From the NCBI GenBank assembly GCA_964388965.1, contig CAYMCP010000068.1, positions 1-19,308 of the forward strand: a stretch of 19,308 nt of DNA. The letters are read 5' to 3'. Positions 6,141-14,062 of the stretch are shown piece by piece. The position numbers were made by a program, and so were the translations under genes. The stretch comes from Albibeggiatoa sp964388965. GTDB taxonomy: Bacteria; Pseudomonadota; Gammaproteobacteria; Beggiatoales; Beggiatoaceae. Under the pieces are notes generated by a model. The model ran no database searches, had not been told where the DNA came from, and was given only the letters and a program-made list of their open reading frames with translations. Position 1 is the stretch's first letter; each line of letters starts with the position of its first letter.

Positions 6141-8489
6141 ATGTTTTTAGTGATAGATACTGAAGGTAAGGATATTTTAAGCGAAATAGCTATTATTGAT
6201 CCACAAGGTGCTGTTATTTATGAAGCTTATGATCAAGAACACCACAATAATGCTGATATTCGTCTCAACTTGAAAAGCCTTTCTGAAATAATCGAGGACA
6301 TTCAAATCATTTTTGAAAATAATACCCTTGTTTGCCATTATGCGGAACATGATGGAAAAATTTTACAAAATAGTTTTAAAAAAATAGGTAAGCGACTAAA
6401 AAATAAAGATTTTCTATGCACTTATGAACTATCTAAAATTTATTTTCCTAATTTAAGCAGCTATTCGCTAGATTATTTATGCAAACATTTTCAATTAGAA
6501 GTAGAAAATAAACGTTTTCAAACTAATGCCGCACACCGCGCCAAATATGATGCTTTATTCACCTATCAACTGTATCATAAAATATTACAAGCTCAATTAA
6601 AACAACAACTTCATCAACATACCAATCCATTTGGACACAGTCGTGTTGATACCCCGTTTCAGCACCATCCAGACTTAACTGAAATTTATCACGATCAGTT
6701 TACCACTTTGACTGCAACACTGAATGAAATTAAACAAGATGAAAATCATCAAAGTAAAGGCGTGGTCATTATAGGCGATGCAGGTACGGGCAAAACACAT
6801 TTAATGATGCGCTTGGCAAAAGCACGTTTATCGCGTAACCGCTTGTTATTCATACGTCAGCCCAATCACCCTAATGCAATTTTATTTCATATTTATAGCC
6901 GTATTTTAGAATCTTTTGTAGAAAAAATTCCAGACACACATTACTCACAAATTGAATATTTATTAGCTAAAAGTTTCTCTAAAATTCAAATAGATGCAAT
7001 CAATAATTTACAACAACCTAGTCAAAAAGCAAAAAATATCCTTAAAATGCTTTCCGAAGACCCTTTGAATATTTATAACTTGGGCAAAGAACGCTCAGAG
7101 ATAAAACGCAGAAATTGGCAGCATATTGAAAAAATGACTTTAAGTTGGTGGGAACACAAATTTGGCTTTGAGGGTTATGCAGGCAATGTTATTCGTGGAT
7201 TGATTAAATTTTGTAGTTATTCAGAGCCTTACAAACGTGATTTGGTGCGACGGTGGCTTGCTGGCAATGAATTGGATAATGTCGAATTAGATAAAATTGG
7301 TTTGAGTAACTGGGGTGATGATATGAGTTTGGAAACTTTTTCCCTAGAAGCGATTACCGTATTTAGCAAATTATCATTATTAGATGAACCGTTAATTATC
7401 GTTTTTGACCAATTAGAAGGCTTGAAATTTCATGAAAATATTTTATTTCAGTTCGGTGAGGCTGTGAAGGAATTATTTACGCATGTGCCAAATAGTTTAT
7501 TAATTTTTAATTTATTTTCAGACCGTTGGCAGCATTTTAATAGCTTTTTTGATGATTCGATTATTCATCGTATGGCGCAATGTCAGCTTGTGCTTGACAA
7601 ACCGAACATCACGCAATTAACAAAAATTCTCAATCTAAAGATAGAACCATTAAAAATTAAAATTGAGCAATTATTTTTGCCAAACGAGTTAAATGATATT
7701 TTGCAACAACATTCAGTTCGTGCGGTGTTAAATCGTGCTTCGGAGTATTATCGTTTTAAAATTGATGACATTCCGTTACCAAAAACTGAGTTGAATTTTG
7801 AGCAAGAAATACGCGCTGAAATCCAAGCTTTAAAACAAGAAATGGCGGCATTAAAACAACAGCTTTCTGTACCGATTGGTTTGCAACAACCTATCGAAGT
7901 AAAAAATAATTTAACTGAAAAAACAGATGCGTTTGAGCAGTATATTCAACAATATCGCAGTCGTTTAGAACAAGATTATGATAAAAAACAGGTTATTATT
8001 AGCGATACTGATGATATAGGTAAATTATTGGTGATTTTAGAAGCTTTTAAGAGCATTATTACTTTAAAAATAGACTATTTGCGTTTAGGAAAAAGAAAAT
8101 TACCTGAACATCTTTTTGTAGAAACGCCACAGCAAAAATTTGTCATCGCCTTTTTGCATGTTGGCTCTATTTCATTTTCATCGAGAATTAAAAATTTTAA
8201 TGAATTAGTGATTTTAAATAAAGATATTCGTTTTGCTTTGTTCCGTGACGCAAGAGAAGATGAAATCAAAGGTAAAGTTGCTAGTACGGAAATTGAAAAG
8301 TTAAATAATGCTGATAATGGTTATTTTTTAATTATGAATCGCAGCAACAGAATTCATTTTGAGTTAATTTACAAATTAATCACTGATGTCCAAAATAGAG
8401 AAGTTGATTTAGAGTTAGAAAGTACGTTACAAATAATGATGCAATATTTTAATAATTATTGGCTAATTCGCAATTTAATGAAAAATTAA
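6141..8489 (+). CDS. DnaQ-like exonuclease domain fused to P-loop ATPase and unknown C-terminal domain
   Basis: A 782-residue fusion I cannot assign to a described system. Residues 1-150 look like a DEDDh 3'-5' exonuclease: Exo I DTE (Asp6, Glu8), Exo II CHYAEHDGKIL (Asp71), Exo III HRAKYDALFTYQLY (His132, Asp137), so all five catalytic residues are present. Residues about 175-540 are a P-loop ATPase: Walker A GDAGTGKT (212-219), likely Walker B LIIVFDQLEG (Asp423), then SDRW (460-463). Residues 551-575 look like a short coiled coil. Residues 590-782 are soluble, contain FLHVGSISFSSRIKNF and ALFRDARED, and match no family I can name. The gene starts 35 bases after mpl with a weak GGA ribosome site and no visible promoter, so it probably shares the mpl transcript. 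Nuclease and ATPase activities are predicted from motifs; a role in DNA/RNA repair or phage defence is only inference. Confidence 0.88.
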   Translation: MFLVIDTEGKDILSEIAIIDPQGAVIYEAYDQEHHNNADIRLNLKSLSEIIEDIQIIFENNTLVCHYAEHDGKILQNSFKKIGKRLKNKDFLCTYELSKIYFPNLSSYSLDYLCKHFQLEVENKRFQTNAAHRAKYDALFTYQLYHKILQAQLKQQLHQHTNPFGHSRVDTPFQHHPDLTEIYHDQFTTLTATLNEIKQDENHQSKGVVIIGDAGTGKTHLMMRLAKARLSRNRLLFIRQPNHPNAILFHIYSRILESFVEKIPDTHYSQIEYLLAKSFSKIQIDAINNLQQPSQKAKNILKMLSEDPLNIYNLGKERSEIKRRNWQHIEKMTLSWWEHKFGFEGYAGNVIRGLIKFCSYSEPYKRDLVRRWLAGNELDNVELDKIGLSNWGDDMSLETFSLEAITVFSKLSLLDEPLIIVFDQLEGLKFHENILFQFGEAVKELFTHVPNSLLIFNLFSDRWQHFNSFFDDSIIHRMAQCQLVLDKPNITQLTKILNLKIEPLKIKIEQLFLPNELNDILQQHSVRAVLNRASEYYRFKIDDIPLPKTELNFEQEIRAEIQALKQEMAALKQQLSVPIGLQQPIEVKNNLTEKTDAFEQYIQQYRSRLEQDYDKKQVIISDTDDIGKLLVILEAFKSIITLKIDYLRLGKRKLPEHLFVETPQQKFVIAFLHVGSISFSSRIKNFNELVILNKDIRFALFRDAREDEIKGKVASTEIEKLNNADNGYFLIMNRSNRIHFELIYKLITDVQNREVDLELESTLQIMMQYFNNYWLIRNLMKN

Positions 8490-8530
8490 TTTATTAAGAT
8501 GATGCTATAAAATAAGTGTCTATTGATTAG

Positions 8531-8572
8531 CAGTCCTAAAAAGTGATATGTAGTTAAAACTTATTAGAACTG
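8531..8572. terminator. Imperfect stem-loop between convergent genes
   Basis: Arms CAGTCCTAAAAAGT (8531-8544) and ACTTATTAGAACTG (8559-8572) match at 12 of 14 positions around a 14-base loop. It sits between the ends of the exonuclease-ATPase gene and the convergent exported-protein gene, where a shared terminator is expected. There is no clean T-run, so termination is tentative. Confidence 0.45.
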
Positions 8573-8612
8573 TCTGGCATCTTTATGATAATTTAATAAA
8601 ATAAAGATATTT

Positions 8613-9365
8613 TTAACGATGGCGTTGTTGCATCATTTGTTGCATTTCTTGCATAGTCAATGGCGCAAATCCTTCCAATGAATAAAAATCATCTGCAACT
8701 TTTTCATCCGTTTTAATTGAAACCACTTCGCTGCGTATTTTACCTTTCATTTCACCAGTTGCGTATACGCTTTTCATACGCATACCTAAAGCTTGCATTT
8801 GTGCATCTAGCTGCTGATAAGCCTGAATACAAGGATGTTGATGCGGTGATTTTTGTGTATCTCGTTGTTTTTTAACCACTTGCATGGTTTTGTCAAATTG
8901 TGCGATTGCAACAATTGCTGCTGCTGATTGAGAAAAATATTCATCTGAACAAGTTTCACCATTTACTTTTACTTGATAATGCACGGTCGGATAGCCCGCA
9001 ATTTCGATTGTATCTCCTTCAATTTTAACTAATTCCGCACGTATCGGAGGCAGAGGTTGCTGAGGTTGACGTTGGTACATCGTGTTAGGACGAGCTTGTT
9101 GAGGTTGTGGATTAAAGCGCGTAAGGCTAGGATCAATATAGCGTTTTTCAGTTGGATTAACGATGTAAACTTTATGCGCTTTTAAATCTATCAAACGATA
9201 GCTAGGTGAAGTTTTTTGTTCTTCAATAACTTCCATCCGCGCATAATCATCACTGATATAAATTCGTTGCGTTTGTCCTTGTGCATTTTGTGCCTCAATA
9301 ACAGTATTTGACCAACTATTGCAAGCTAATACGCTAAGTAGTAAGCCTAAATAAATTTTTTTCAT
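8613..9365 (-). CDS. Exported protein, possibly DUF4412-like
   Basis: A 250-residue protein with an N-terminal signal (MKK, hydrophobic to about residue 14, then CNSWSNT). VLAC at 12-15 could be a non-ideal lipobox, so it is either a lipoprotein or a periplasmic protein. The mature part starts with a beta-rich region (VIEAQNAQGQTQRIYISDDYARMEV, described only as residues 22-46), then a Pro/Gln-rich linker (85-108), then GYPTVHYQVKVNGETCSDEY (124-143). Cys139 and Cys179 could form a disulfide. The C-terminus is Met/Gln-rich. The layout recalls DUF4412-type exported proteins, which I cannot confirm. The ATG has a strong AAGGAGG ribosome site about 5 bases upstream. It is divergent from the phasin and shares its upstream region. 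Confidence 0.8.
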   Translation of the reverse strand: MKKIYLGLLLSVLACNSWSNTVIEAQNAQGQTQRIYISDDYARMEVIEEQKTSPSYRLIDLKAHKVYIVNPTEKRYIDPSLTRFNPQPQQARPNTMYQRQPQQPLPPIRAELVKIEGDTIEIAGYPTVHYQVKVNGETCSDEYFSQSAAAIVAIAQFDKTMQVVKKQRDTQKSPHQHPCIQAYQQLDAQMQALGMRMKSVYATGEMKGKIRSEVVSIKTDEKVADDFYSLEGFAPLTMQEMQQMMQQRHR

Positions 9366-9399
9366 TTTTCCTCCTTAAAATCTTGTTATAAGACCAGTT

Positions 9400-9426
9400 C
9401 ACTATAACAGAGTCAGTTTTATAGTG
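9400..9426. promoter_or_regulatory. Inverted repeat, candidate operator
   Basis: CACTATAA (9400-9407) and TTATAGTG (9419-9426) are perfect 8-bp arms 11 bases apart. It lies 35-61 bases upstream of the exported-protein start and upstream of the phasin promoters. The symmetry and position suit a dimeric regulator; the regulator is unknown. Confidence 0.4.
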
Positions 9427-9467
9427 CGATGTTTTCAATTATTTTTCTAAAAACTTGTAAAAAACTG

Positions 9468-9496
9468 TTGACAAGGTGTAGTGAATACATTATTGT
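9468..9496 (+). promoter_or_regulatory. Phasin promoter P1
   Basis: A perfect -35 TTGACA (9468-9473), 17 bases, then TATTGT (9491-9496) as -10. The -10 runs into the TTGTGCA-type operator that begins at 9493, so a bound regulator would block RNA polymerase. Confidence 0.55.
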
Positions 9497-9526
9497 GCAA
9501 TGCAACAACAATGTTGCAACGCAACA
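9493..9526. promoter_or_regulatory. Candidate PHA regulator (PhaR-type) operator
   Basis: Two adjacent dyads: TTGTGCAATGCAACAA (9493-9508), a near-palindrome, and TGTTGC-AAC-GCAACA (9512-9526), a perfect 6-bp inverted repeat. The first closely resembles the perfect palindrome TTGTGCATTGCACAA at 17011-17025 in front of phaC. PhaR repressors are known to bind TGC/GCA-rich sites at phasin genes; linking this site to PhaR is inference, since no phaR is in the window. Confidence 0.55.
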
Positions 9527-9546
9527 AAAAGCAGCCTAGTTCGCTG

Positions 9547-9575
9547 TTGACACAGAATTTTTTTATTTTTTTAAT
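9547..9575 (+). promoter_or_regulatory. Phasin promoter P2, candidate
   Basis: A second perfect TTGACA (9547-9552), 17 bases, then TTTAAT (9570-9575). Transcripts from here would start about 18 bases before the phasin ATG, just upstream of the GGAG ribosome site (9588-9591). It lies 79 bases downstream of P1, and both are preceded by CTG (CTGTTGACA). Confidence 0.4.
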
Positions 9576-9599
9576 CACACACTTTTTGGAGTATTTCTT

Positions 9600-9962
9600 A
9601 TGCAAGCTCAATTCGCAGAACAATTTTCTAAAGCAAACCAACAATCTTTAGAAAACGCTAAAAAATTTGCTGAAATTAACAATGCTTTTTTCAAAGGCTT
9701 AGTTCAGCAACAAGTTGATACAATTAGTAATCATGTGGAAAACGTTAATCAACACATGGGTAGATTTAGTGAAGCTAAACGCTTACAAGACGTGTGGGCT
9801 GTTCAAGGTCAGTTTGCTCAGGAAGCCAACAAGATCACGATGGGTAGCGCACGCACAACTTTGGATATGATGGTTGATGCAAAAAATCAGTTTGTAGCAT
9901 GGTACGAAGATAGCATGAAAGAAGCAGCCGAATACATCCCTGCTAAAGCTGTTGCTAAATAA
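9600..9962 (+). CDS. Phasin (PHA granule-associated protein)
   Basis: Small amphipathic coat protein of cytoplasmic PHA granules; it limits granule size and covers their surface. The 120 residues are mostly helical and rich in Gln, Ala, Glu and Phe. The line FAEINNAFFKGLVQQQVD followed by RLQDVWAVQGQFAQEANK is typical of phasin family 2 proteins, and the C-terminus is Ala/Lys-rich (AEYIPAKAVAK). There is no signal peptide. GGAG lies 8 bases before the ATG. Strong promoter boxes, a dedicated upstream operator and a strong terminator fit an abundantly made monocistronic protein. It probably works with the PHA synthase at 17056-18870. Confidence 0.92.
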   Translation: MQAQFAEQFSKANQQSLENAKKFAEINNAFFKGLVQQQVDTISNHVENVNQHMGRFSEAKRLQDVWAVQGQFAQEANKITMGSARTTLDMMVDAKNQFVAWYEDSMKEAAEYIPAKAVAK

Positions 9963-9995
9963 TTTGAAATAGCAAGATTTATCATTTCTTGCGCG

Positions 9996-10032
9996 AAAAA
10001 GCCTTGTTATCTATATGGTAACAGGGTTTTTT
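9996..10032. terminator. Bidirectional rho-independent terminator
   Basis: The stem CCTTGTTA/TAACAGGG (one G-U pair) encloses a short AT loop and is flanked by AAAAA on the left and TTTTTT on the right. It ends the phasin transcript on the plus strand and, read on the other strand (hairpin then CTTTTT), the binding-protein transcript that stops at 10053. Confidence 0.88.
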
Positions 10033-10052
10033 ATTGTGAGATTTGAATTGTT

Positions 10053-10856
10053 TTATTGATTTTTATTTGTAGATGTCGCACTTATTTTCTGAGAAATATG
10101 CTGCATAGCTTGTAAAATAAGCGGGCTACCACATTGCCAAAAATGATTATTTACTTCAATTTGATTAATATTTTGTAAAATTTTATGTCTTAATAAACGT
10201 GTTGCTAAAGCGGGTTTATCTGTATTCTCCGTGCTCAGAATAATAAATTTAGGATGATAATATAAAATCTGCTCTAAACTGATTTTTCCCCAAAATTGAA
10301 TATCTTGTACAACATTATGTAAATTTAATCGCGCGACAATTTGATGAACTAACGTTTGTTGTCCGACAGTAAAACCATTAGGATAAAAAATGAGTACGGA
10401 TTGTTGTTGTAATTGTGGCATGGTTTGTAATTGAGTTTGCATATTTTGTATAACTTGCCGTGCTTCCGTTTCTCGACCGATTGCCTGTCCAACTTGATTT
10501 AAATTATAATAAATATCCTCAATTTTTTGCGCAGCTTTAAGTTTAAGCATGGGTATCTTTAACTTTTGCAAACGTTGTACGGTAGTATGATTAGTAAATG
10601 TATGCACAATGCTTATATCTGGTTGAAATAAAATAACTTCCTCCACAAGTCCACGATTAAATTGTGCCGTTTTTGGAATCGAAAGATGTGATGACATATC
10701 TTTAACAAGGTGCGTTAAGGAAAGTTGTTGCGATTTGGCTGCTAATTGTATCAATAAAATGTCAGTGCATAGGTTGAGTGAAATAATTTTCTGTGCAGCT
10801 TGGGTAGGATTAAAAATACAACAGGTAAATAAGACGATGAATTTTAGATTTTGCAT
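10053..10856 (-). CDS. Periplasmic ABC-transporter binding protein (BtuF/FepB-like)
   Basis: A 267-residue exported solute-binding protein of the cobalamin/ferric-siderophore class. A signal peptide covers residues 1-20 with TQA before the likely cleavage site at AQK. The mature protein begins KIISLNLCTDILLIQLA, has GLVEEVILFQPDISI (69-83) and QVGQAIGRETEA, and ends with an alpha/beta lobe typical of these proteins. The SLNLCTD start marks a proteobacterial subgroup often found alone; its ligand (vitamin B12, heme or siderophore) cannot be read from sequence. No permease or ATPase partner lies in the window. The ATG at 10856 falls inside the end of the glycosyltransferase gene (13-base overlap) and lacks a clear ribosome site, so translational coupling is likely. 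Confidence 0.85.
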   Translation of the reverse strand: MQNLKFIVLFTCCIFNPTQAAQKIISLNLCTDILLIQLAAKSQQLSLTHLVKDMSSHLSIPKTAQFNRGLVEEVILFQPDISIVHTFTNHTTVQRLQKLKIPMLKLKAAQKIEDIYYNLNQVGQAIGRETEARQVIQNMQTQLQTMPQLQQQSVLIFYPNGFTVGQQTLVHQIVARLNLHNVVQDIQFWGKISLEQILYYHPKFIILSTENTDKPALATRLLRHKILQNINQIEVNNHFWQCGSPLILQAMQHISQKISATSTNKNQ

Positions 10857-12007
10857 TGTTGATAAAGTGTTGTGATTTTTTGAGCAACCTGCTCAATATC
10901 GAATTGTGTAATGAATTTTTCATAACCCGCTTGACCATATTGTAAGCTGAGTTGTTTATTGGCTAATTTTTTAATGGCTTGCGTTAAACTATTCGTATCA
11001 TTAGGTTTAACCAGTAAACCAGTTTTGCCATCTTCTACTACCCAACCCATACCAGAGCCTTGAACCTGAGCCGCAATAACGGGTTTAGCGTAACGCATTG
11101 CTTCCATTAATACTACGCCAAATGCCTCCGTTCTTTCCAATGAAGGCAAGCAAAAGACATCACAACAACTAATTAAGGCATGTAATTGCGCGTCGTCACA
11201 AAAACCTAGCAATTTTACTCGTTGCTGTAAACCATAATTTTGTACTAATTGAGTTAATTGTATTTCTAATTCACCTTTTCCTACGATAAAAAGTTGTGCT
11301 TGTGGGCAATGGCGCATGGCTTCAATTAATATTTTCTGACCTTTGTAATAAGTTAAACGTCCAATATGTAAAATGCGTTGTACATTTGGTTGCCATTGTC
11401 GTTGTGCCCATGCCAAAGCGGTTGTATCGGGTTGCGGTAAACGCTGTGTGGCAATACCTAAAGGAATCACAACGCTCTTTTGCTGCCAATTACGCAGTGC
11501 TAAACTGGAATTTAAATAAGGTGGCGAGGTGACAATAACGGTATCTGCATGATATAACATAGCTTGCTCAAATGGGCGATAGGCGTGATAAGCAATCGCT
11601 ATGCGGTTATCAATATTAGATATTACGTCGGAATGCCAATGTAATACCCAAGGAATACGCCGCGCACTGGGCAACATTAACGCCCATAATGCTGAAGTAT
11701 TTGGCAAATGGAAATGTAAAATATCAGGACGATAATCCTTGATAACGCTTTGTATCCAAAATAAAAATTGCGGACTGATCGGCGCGTAAAGCAAACGACC
11801 ATAACTTGGTACGCGGTAAATGAGTGGATTAGTTTGCGTTTCTGCCCGAATTGGCGCGAAAAAACGTCTCCACTGGATTTGATGATCATGTACTAGGGCT
11901 GCGATTTGTAATTGTTGTGATAGTTGAGCATGAATTAAATCAGTTAAAAAATTTTCGATCCCGCCTGCGAACGGAGGATAATATTTACCAATATGCAAAA
12001 TACGCAT
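10844..12007 (-). CDS. Glycosyltransferase family 4 (GT-B fold)
   Basis: Transfers a sugar from an activated donor, probably in surface polysaccharide or glycolipid synthesis; donor and acceptor unknown. 387 residues from ATG 12007, chosen because MRILHIGKYYPPFAGGIENF is the classic GT4 start and AAGGA lies 8 bases upstream; an in-frame TTG at 12067 sits in the -35 box of the proposed promoter and is unlikely. Later motifs are DILHFHLPN, WHSDVI, the donor-domain opener LHIGRLTYYKGQ and the E-x7-E stretch ERTEAFGVVLMEAMR, followed by GLLVKPND. There is no membrane segment, so it is cytoplasmic or peripheral. It is upstream of, and overlaps, the binding-protein gene; the functional link is unclear. 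Confidence 0.92.
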   Translation of the reverse strand: MRILHIGKYYPPFAGGIENFLTDLIHAQLSQQLQIAALVHDHQIQWRRFFAPIRAETQTNPLIYRVPSYGRLLYAPISPQFLFWIQSVIKDYRPDILHFHLPNTSALWALMLPSARRIPWVLHWHSDVISNIDNRIAIAYHAYRPFEQAMLYHADTVIVTSPPYLNSSLALRNWQQKSVVIPLGIATQRLPQPDTTALAWAQRQWQPNVQRILHIGRLTYYKGQKILIEAMRHCPQAQLFIVGKGELEIQLTQLVQNYGLQQRVKLLGFCDDAQLHALISCCDVFCLPSLERTEAFGVVLMEAMRYAKPVIAAQVQGSGMGWVVEDGKTGLLVKPNDTNSLTQAIKKLANKQLSLQYGQAGYEKFITQFDIEQVAQKITTLYQQCKI

Positions 12008-12038
12008 ATAGTGCATCCTTTTTGTATGTTTAGGGCGG

Positions 12039-12067
12039 ATTATAAATGTTATTCTACAACTTTCCAA
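12039..12067 (-). promoter_or_regulatory. Promoter of the glycosyltransferase-binding protein unit
   Basis: Minus strand: TTGGAA (12062-12067), 17 bases, then a perfect TATAAT (12039-12044). Transcription would start about 25 bases before the ATG at 12007. Confidence 0.6.
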
Positions 12068-12160
12068 ATTCTATTAATATTCATTATAATTGTTGAGAAA
12101 TTTTAAAAATATCGTTTTTCAACTTAAAATATATCATTCGTATCTTTTTGAGAAAAATTC

Positions 12161-14056
12161 ATGTCACTCGTTAATTTAGATAATATCAGCATTGCTTTTG
12201 GTCACGTTACATTATTAAATAAAATTAATTTACGCTTAGAAAAAGCTGAACGAGTCTGTTTAATTGGACGTAACGGAGAGGGTAAATCTACTTTGTTAAA
12301 AATTATTTCGGGGCAAATTCAAGCTGAAGGTGGTGTATTGCAATTCCAACAAGGTTATCGTAGCAGCTATTTAGCTCAAGAACCTACATTTGAAGCAAAT
12401 GATACTGTTTTTCATGCTGTTGCACGTAGTTTAGGTAAAATTAGTGAATTGATGCAAATTTATCATGATTTAGTACAAAAATTAGCTGAAAAACAAGATA
12501 ATGAGCTAATGAAAAAATTAGAACAAGTGCAACATCAATTAGAAGCAGAAGATGGCTGGTTATTAGAACAACGAGTTGAGGCTATTTTATCACGTTTATA
12601 TTTAATGCCAGATGAAAAAGTTGGAAATTTATCAGGCGGTTGGAAACGCCGCGTTGCCATTGCTCAAGCTTTGGTGACTGAACCAGATTTGTTATTATTA
12701 GACGAGCCTACCAATCATTTGGACATCGAAGCGATTACATGGTTAGAAACACTTTTATTAGAATTTAAAGGCTGTTTATTATTTATTAGCCATGATCGCC
12801 AATTTATGCAATGTTTAGCGACACGAATTATTGAACTAGATAGAGGTTTATTAACCAGTTATCCCGGTGATTATGATACTTATTTAAAAACCAAACAAGC
12901 TGCATTAGAAGCGGAAGCAACTCAAAATGCTAAGTTTGACAAAATGTTAGTACAAGAAGAGGTATGGATTCGTCAGGGTATTAAAGCACGTCGAACCCGT
13001 AACGAGGGACGAGTACGTGCATTGAAAAAAATGCGACAAGAACGGGCACAACGTCGTGATAAAATGGGCAAAATTAAGCTTGATTTAGATCGCGGTGGAT
13101 TATCTGGAAAAATGGTGATTGAAGCGGAAAATATCAGTAAACATTACCCAGATAAATCGTTAATTAAACCTTTTTCAACATTAATAATGCGTGGTGATAA
13201 AATTGGTTTGATTGGGGCAAATGGTGTTGGCAAAACGACTTTGTTAAAAATCTTACTTGGTGAAATTATACCTGATAGCGGTAAGGTTAAGCATGGTACG
13301 CAATTAAAAGTTGCTTATTTTGATCAGTTGCGAACACAGCTTGATCCTGAACAAACGTTGTATGATGCGCTTGGTCAAGGGCGGGATAGTGTTGAAATTA
13401 ATGGAAAATCTAAACATGTCATGAGTTATTTAAATGATTTTTTATTTCCTCCTGCGCGGGCTTATTCGCCGATTAAATCTTTATCTGGTGGTGAATGTAA
13501 TCGCTTATTATTGGCTAAATTATTCACAAAATCTACTAATTTATTGGTTATGGATGAACCGACTAATGATTTAGATGTGGAATCTCTGGAATTATTGGAA
13601 GAATTGTTGATTAGTTATGAGGGAACGTTGTTATTAGTCAGTCATGATAGACGTTTTTTAGATAATGTGGTGACTTCAGTGTTTGCGTTTGAGGGTGACG
13701 GCGTGGTGAATGAGTATGTTGGTGGTTATGAGGATTGGTTACGACAGAAGCCGACTGTAGAATCATTAAAATCCGTCAAAGTTGAAAAAATATCTAAAAA
13801 AACTGGAAAATCAACTAAAATAGTAGAAAAATCTAAAAAACTGGGTTATAAAGAACAACGCGAATTGGAAAATTTACCATTGAAAATTGAGGTATTGGAA
13901 GCTGATTTGGCAAAATTGCAAGCGACTGCTGCACATCCTACGTTTTACAAACAAGAACAAACCGCTATAAATGAAATTTTAAGTAAAATTGAATTATTAG
14001 AAGATGAGTTGCGAGTTTGTTATGCGCGTTGGGAAAGTTTGGAGGATAAAATGTGA
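12161..14056 (+). CDS. uup: ABC-F family ATPase, Uup-like
   Basis: Soluble tandem ATPase of the ABC-F group; family members act on ribosomes, and Uup is linked to ribosome function and suppression of transposon excision in E. coli. 631 residues, usual for Uup. NBD1: Walker A GRNGEGKS (36-43), signature LSGGW (about 157-161), Walker B LLLLDEPTNHLD (about 177-188). The linker is Arg-rich (RRTRNEGRVRALKKMRQERAQRR region, near 275-297). NBD2: Walker A GANGVGKTT (352-360), signature LSGGE (about 441), LLVMDEPTNDLD (about 460). The C-terminal 60-70 residues are a charged coiled coil with GYKEQRELENLP, the Uup mark that separates it from EttA and YheS. No membrane domain. It is followed within 6 bases by a MITE-like element. 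Confidence 0.92.
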   Translation: MSLVNLDNISIAFGHVTLLNKINLRLEKAERVCLIGRNGEGKSTLLKIISGQIQAEGGVLQFQQGYRSSYLAQEPTFEANDTVFHAVARSLGKISELMQIYHDLVQKLAEKQDNELMKKLEQVQHQLEAEDGWLLEQRVEAILSRLYLMPDEKVGNLSGGWKRRVAIAQALVTEPDLLLLDEPTNHLDIEAITWLETLLLEFKGCLLFISHDRQFMQCLATRIIELDRGLLTSYPGDYDTYLKTKQAALEAEATQNAKFDKMLVQEEVWIRQGIKARRTRNEGRVRALKKMRQERAQRRDKMGKIKLDLDRGGLSGKMVIEAENISKHYPDKSLIKPFSTLIMRGDKIGLIGANGVGKTTLLKILLGEIIPDSGKVKHGTQLKVAYFDQLRTQLDPEQTLYDALGQGRDSVEINGKSKHVMSYLNDFLFPPARAYSPIKSLSGGECNRLLLAKLFTKSTNLLVMDEPTNDLDVESLELLEELLISYEGTLLLVSHDRRFLDNVVTSVFAFEGDGVVNEYVGGYEDWLRQKPTVESLKSVKVEKISKKTGKSTKIVEKSKKLGYKEQRELENLPLKIEVLEADLAKLQATAAHPTFYKQEQTAINEILSKIELLEDELRVCYARWESLEDKM

Positions 14057-14062
14057 GAATCA

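Noticed and set aside
6141..8489. Avs/STAND-type defence NTPase or DNA polymerase III epsilon subunit
   Set aside because: No repeat sensor region was seen and the ATPase follows an exonuclease domain, so neither label is supported.
12008..12067. TTG start adding 20 residues to the glycosyltransferase
   Set aside because: It lies in the proposed -35 box, and the GT4 fold begins at MRILHIGKYYPP, with AAGGA in front of ATG 12007.
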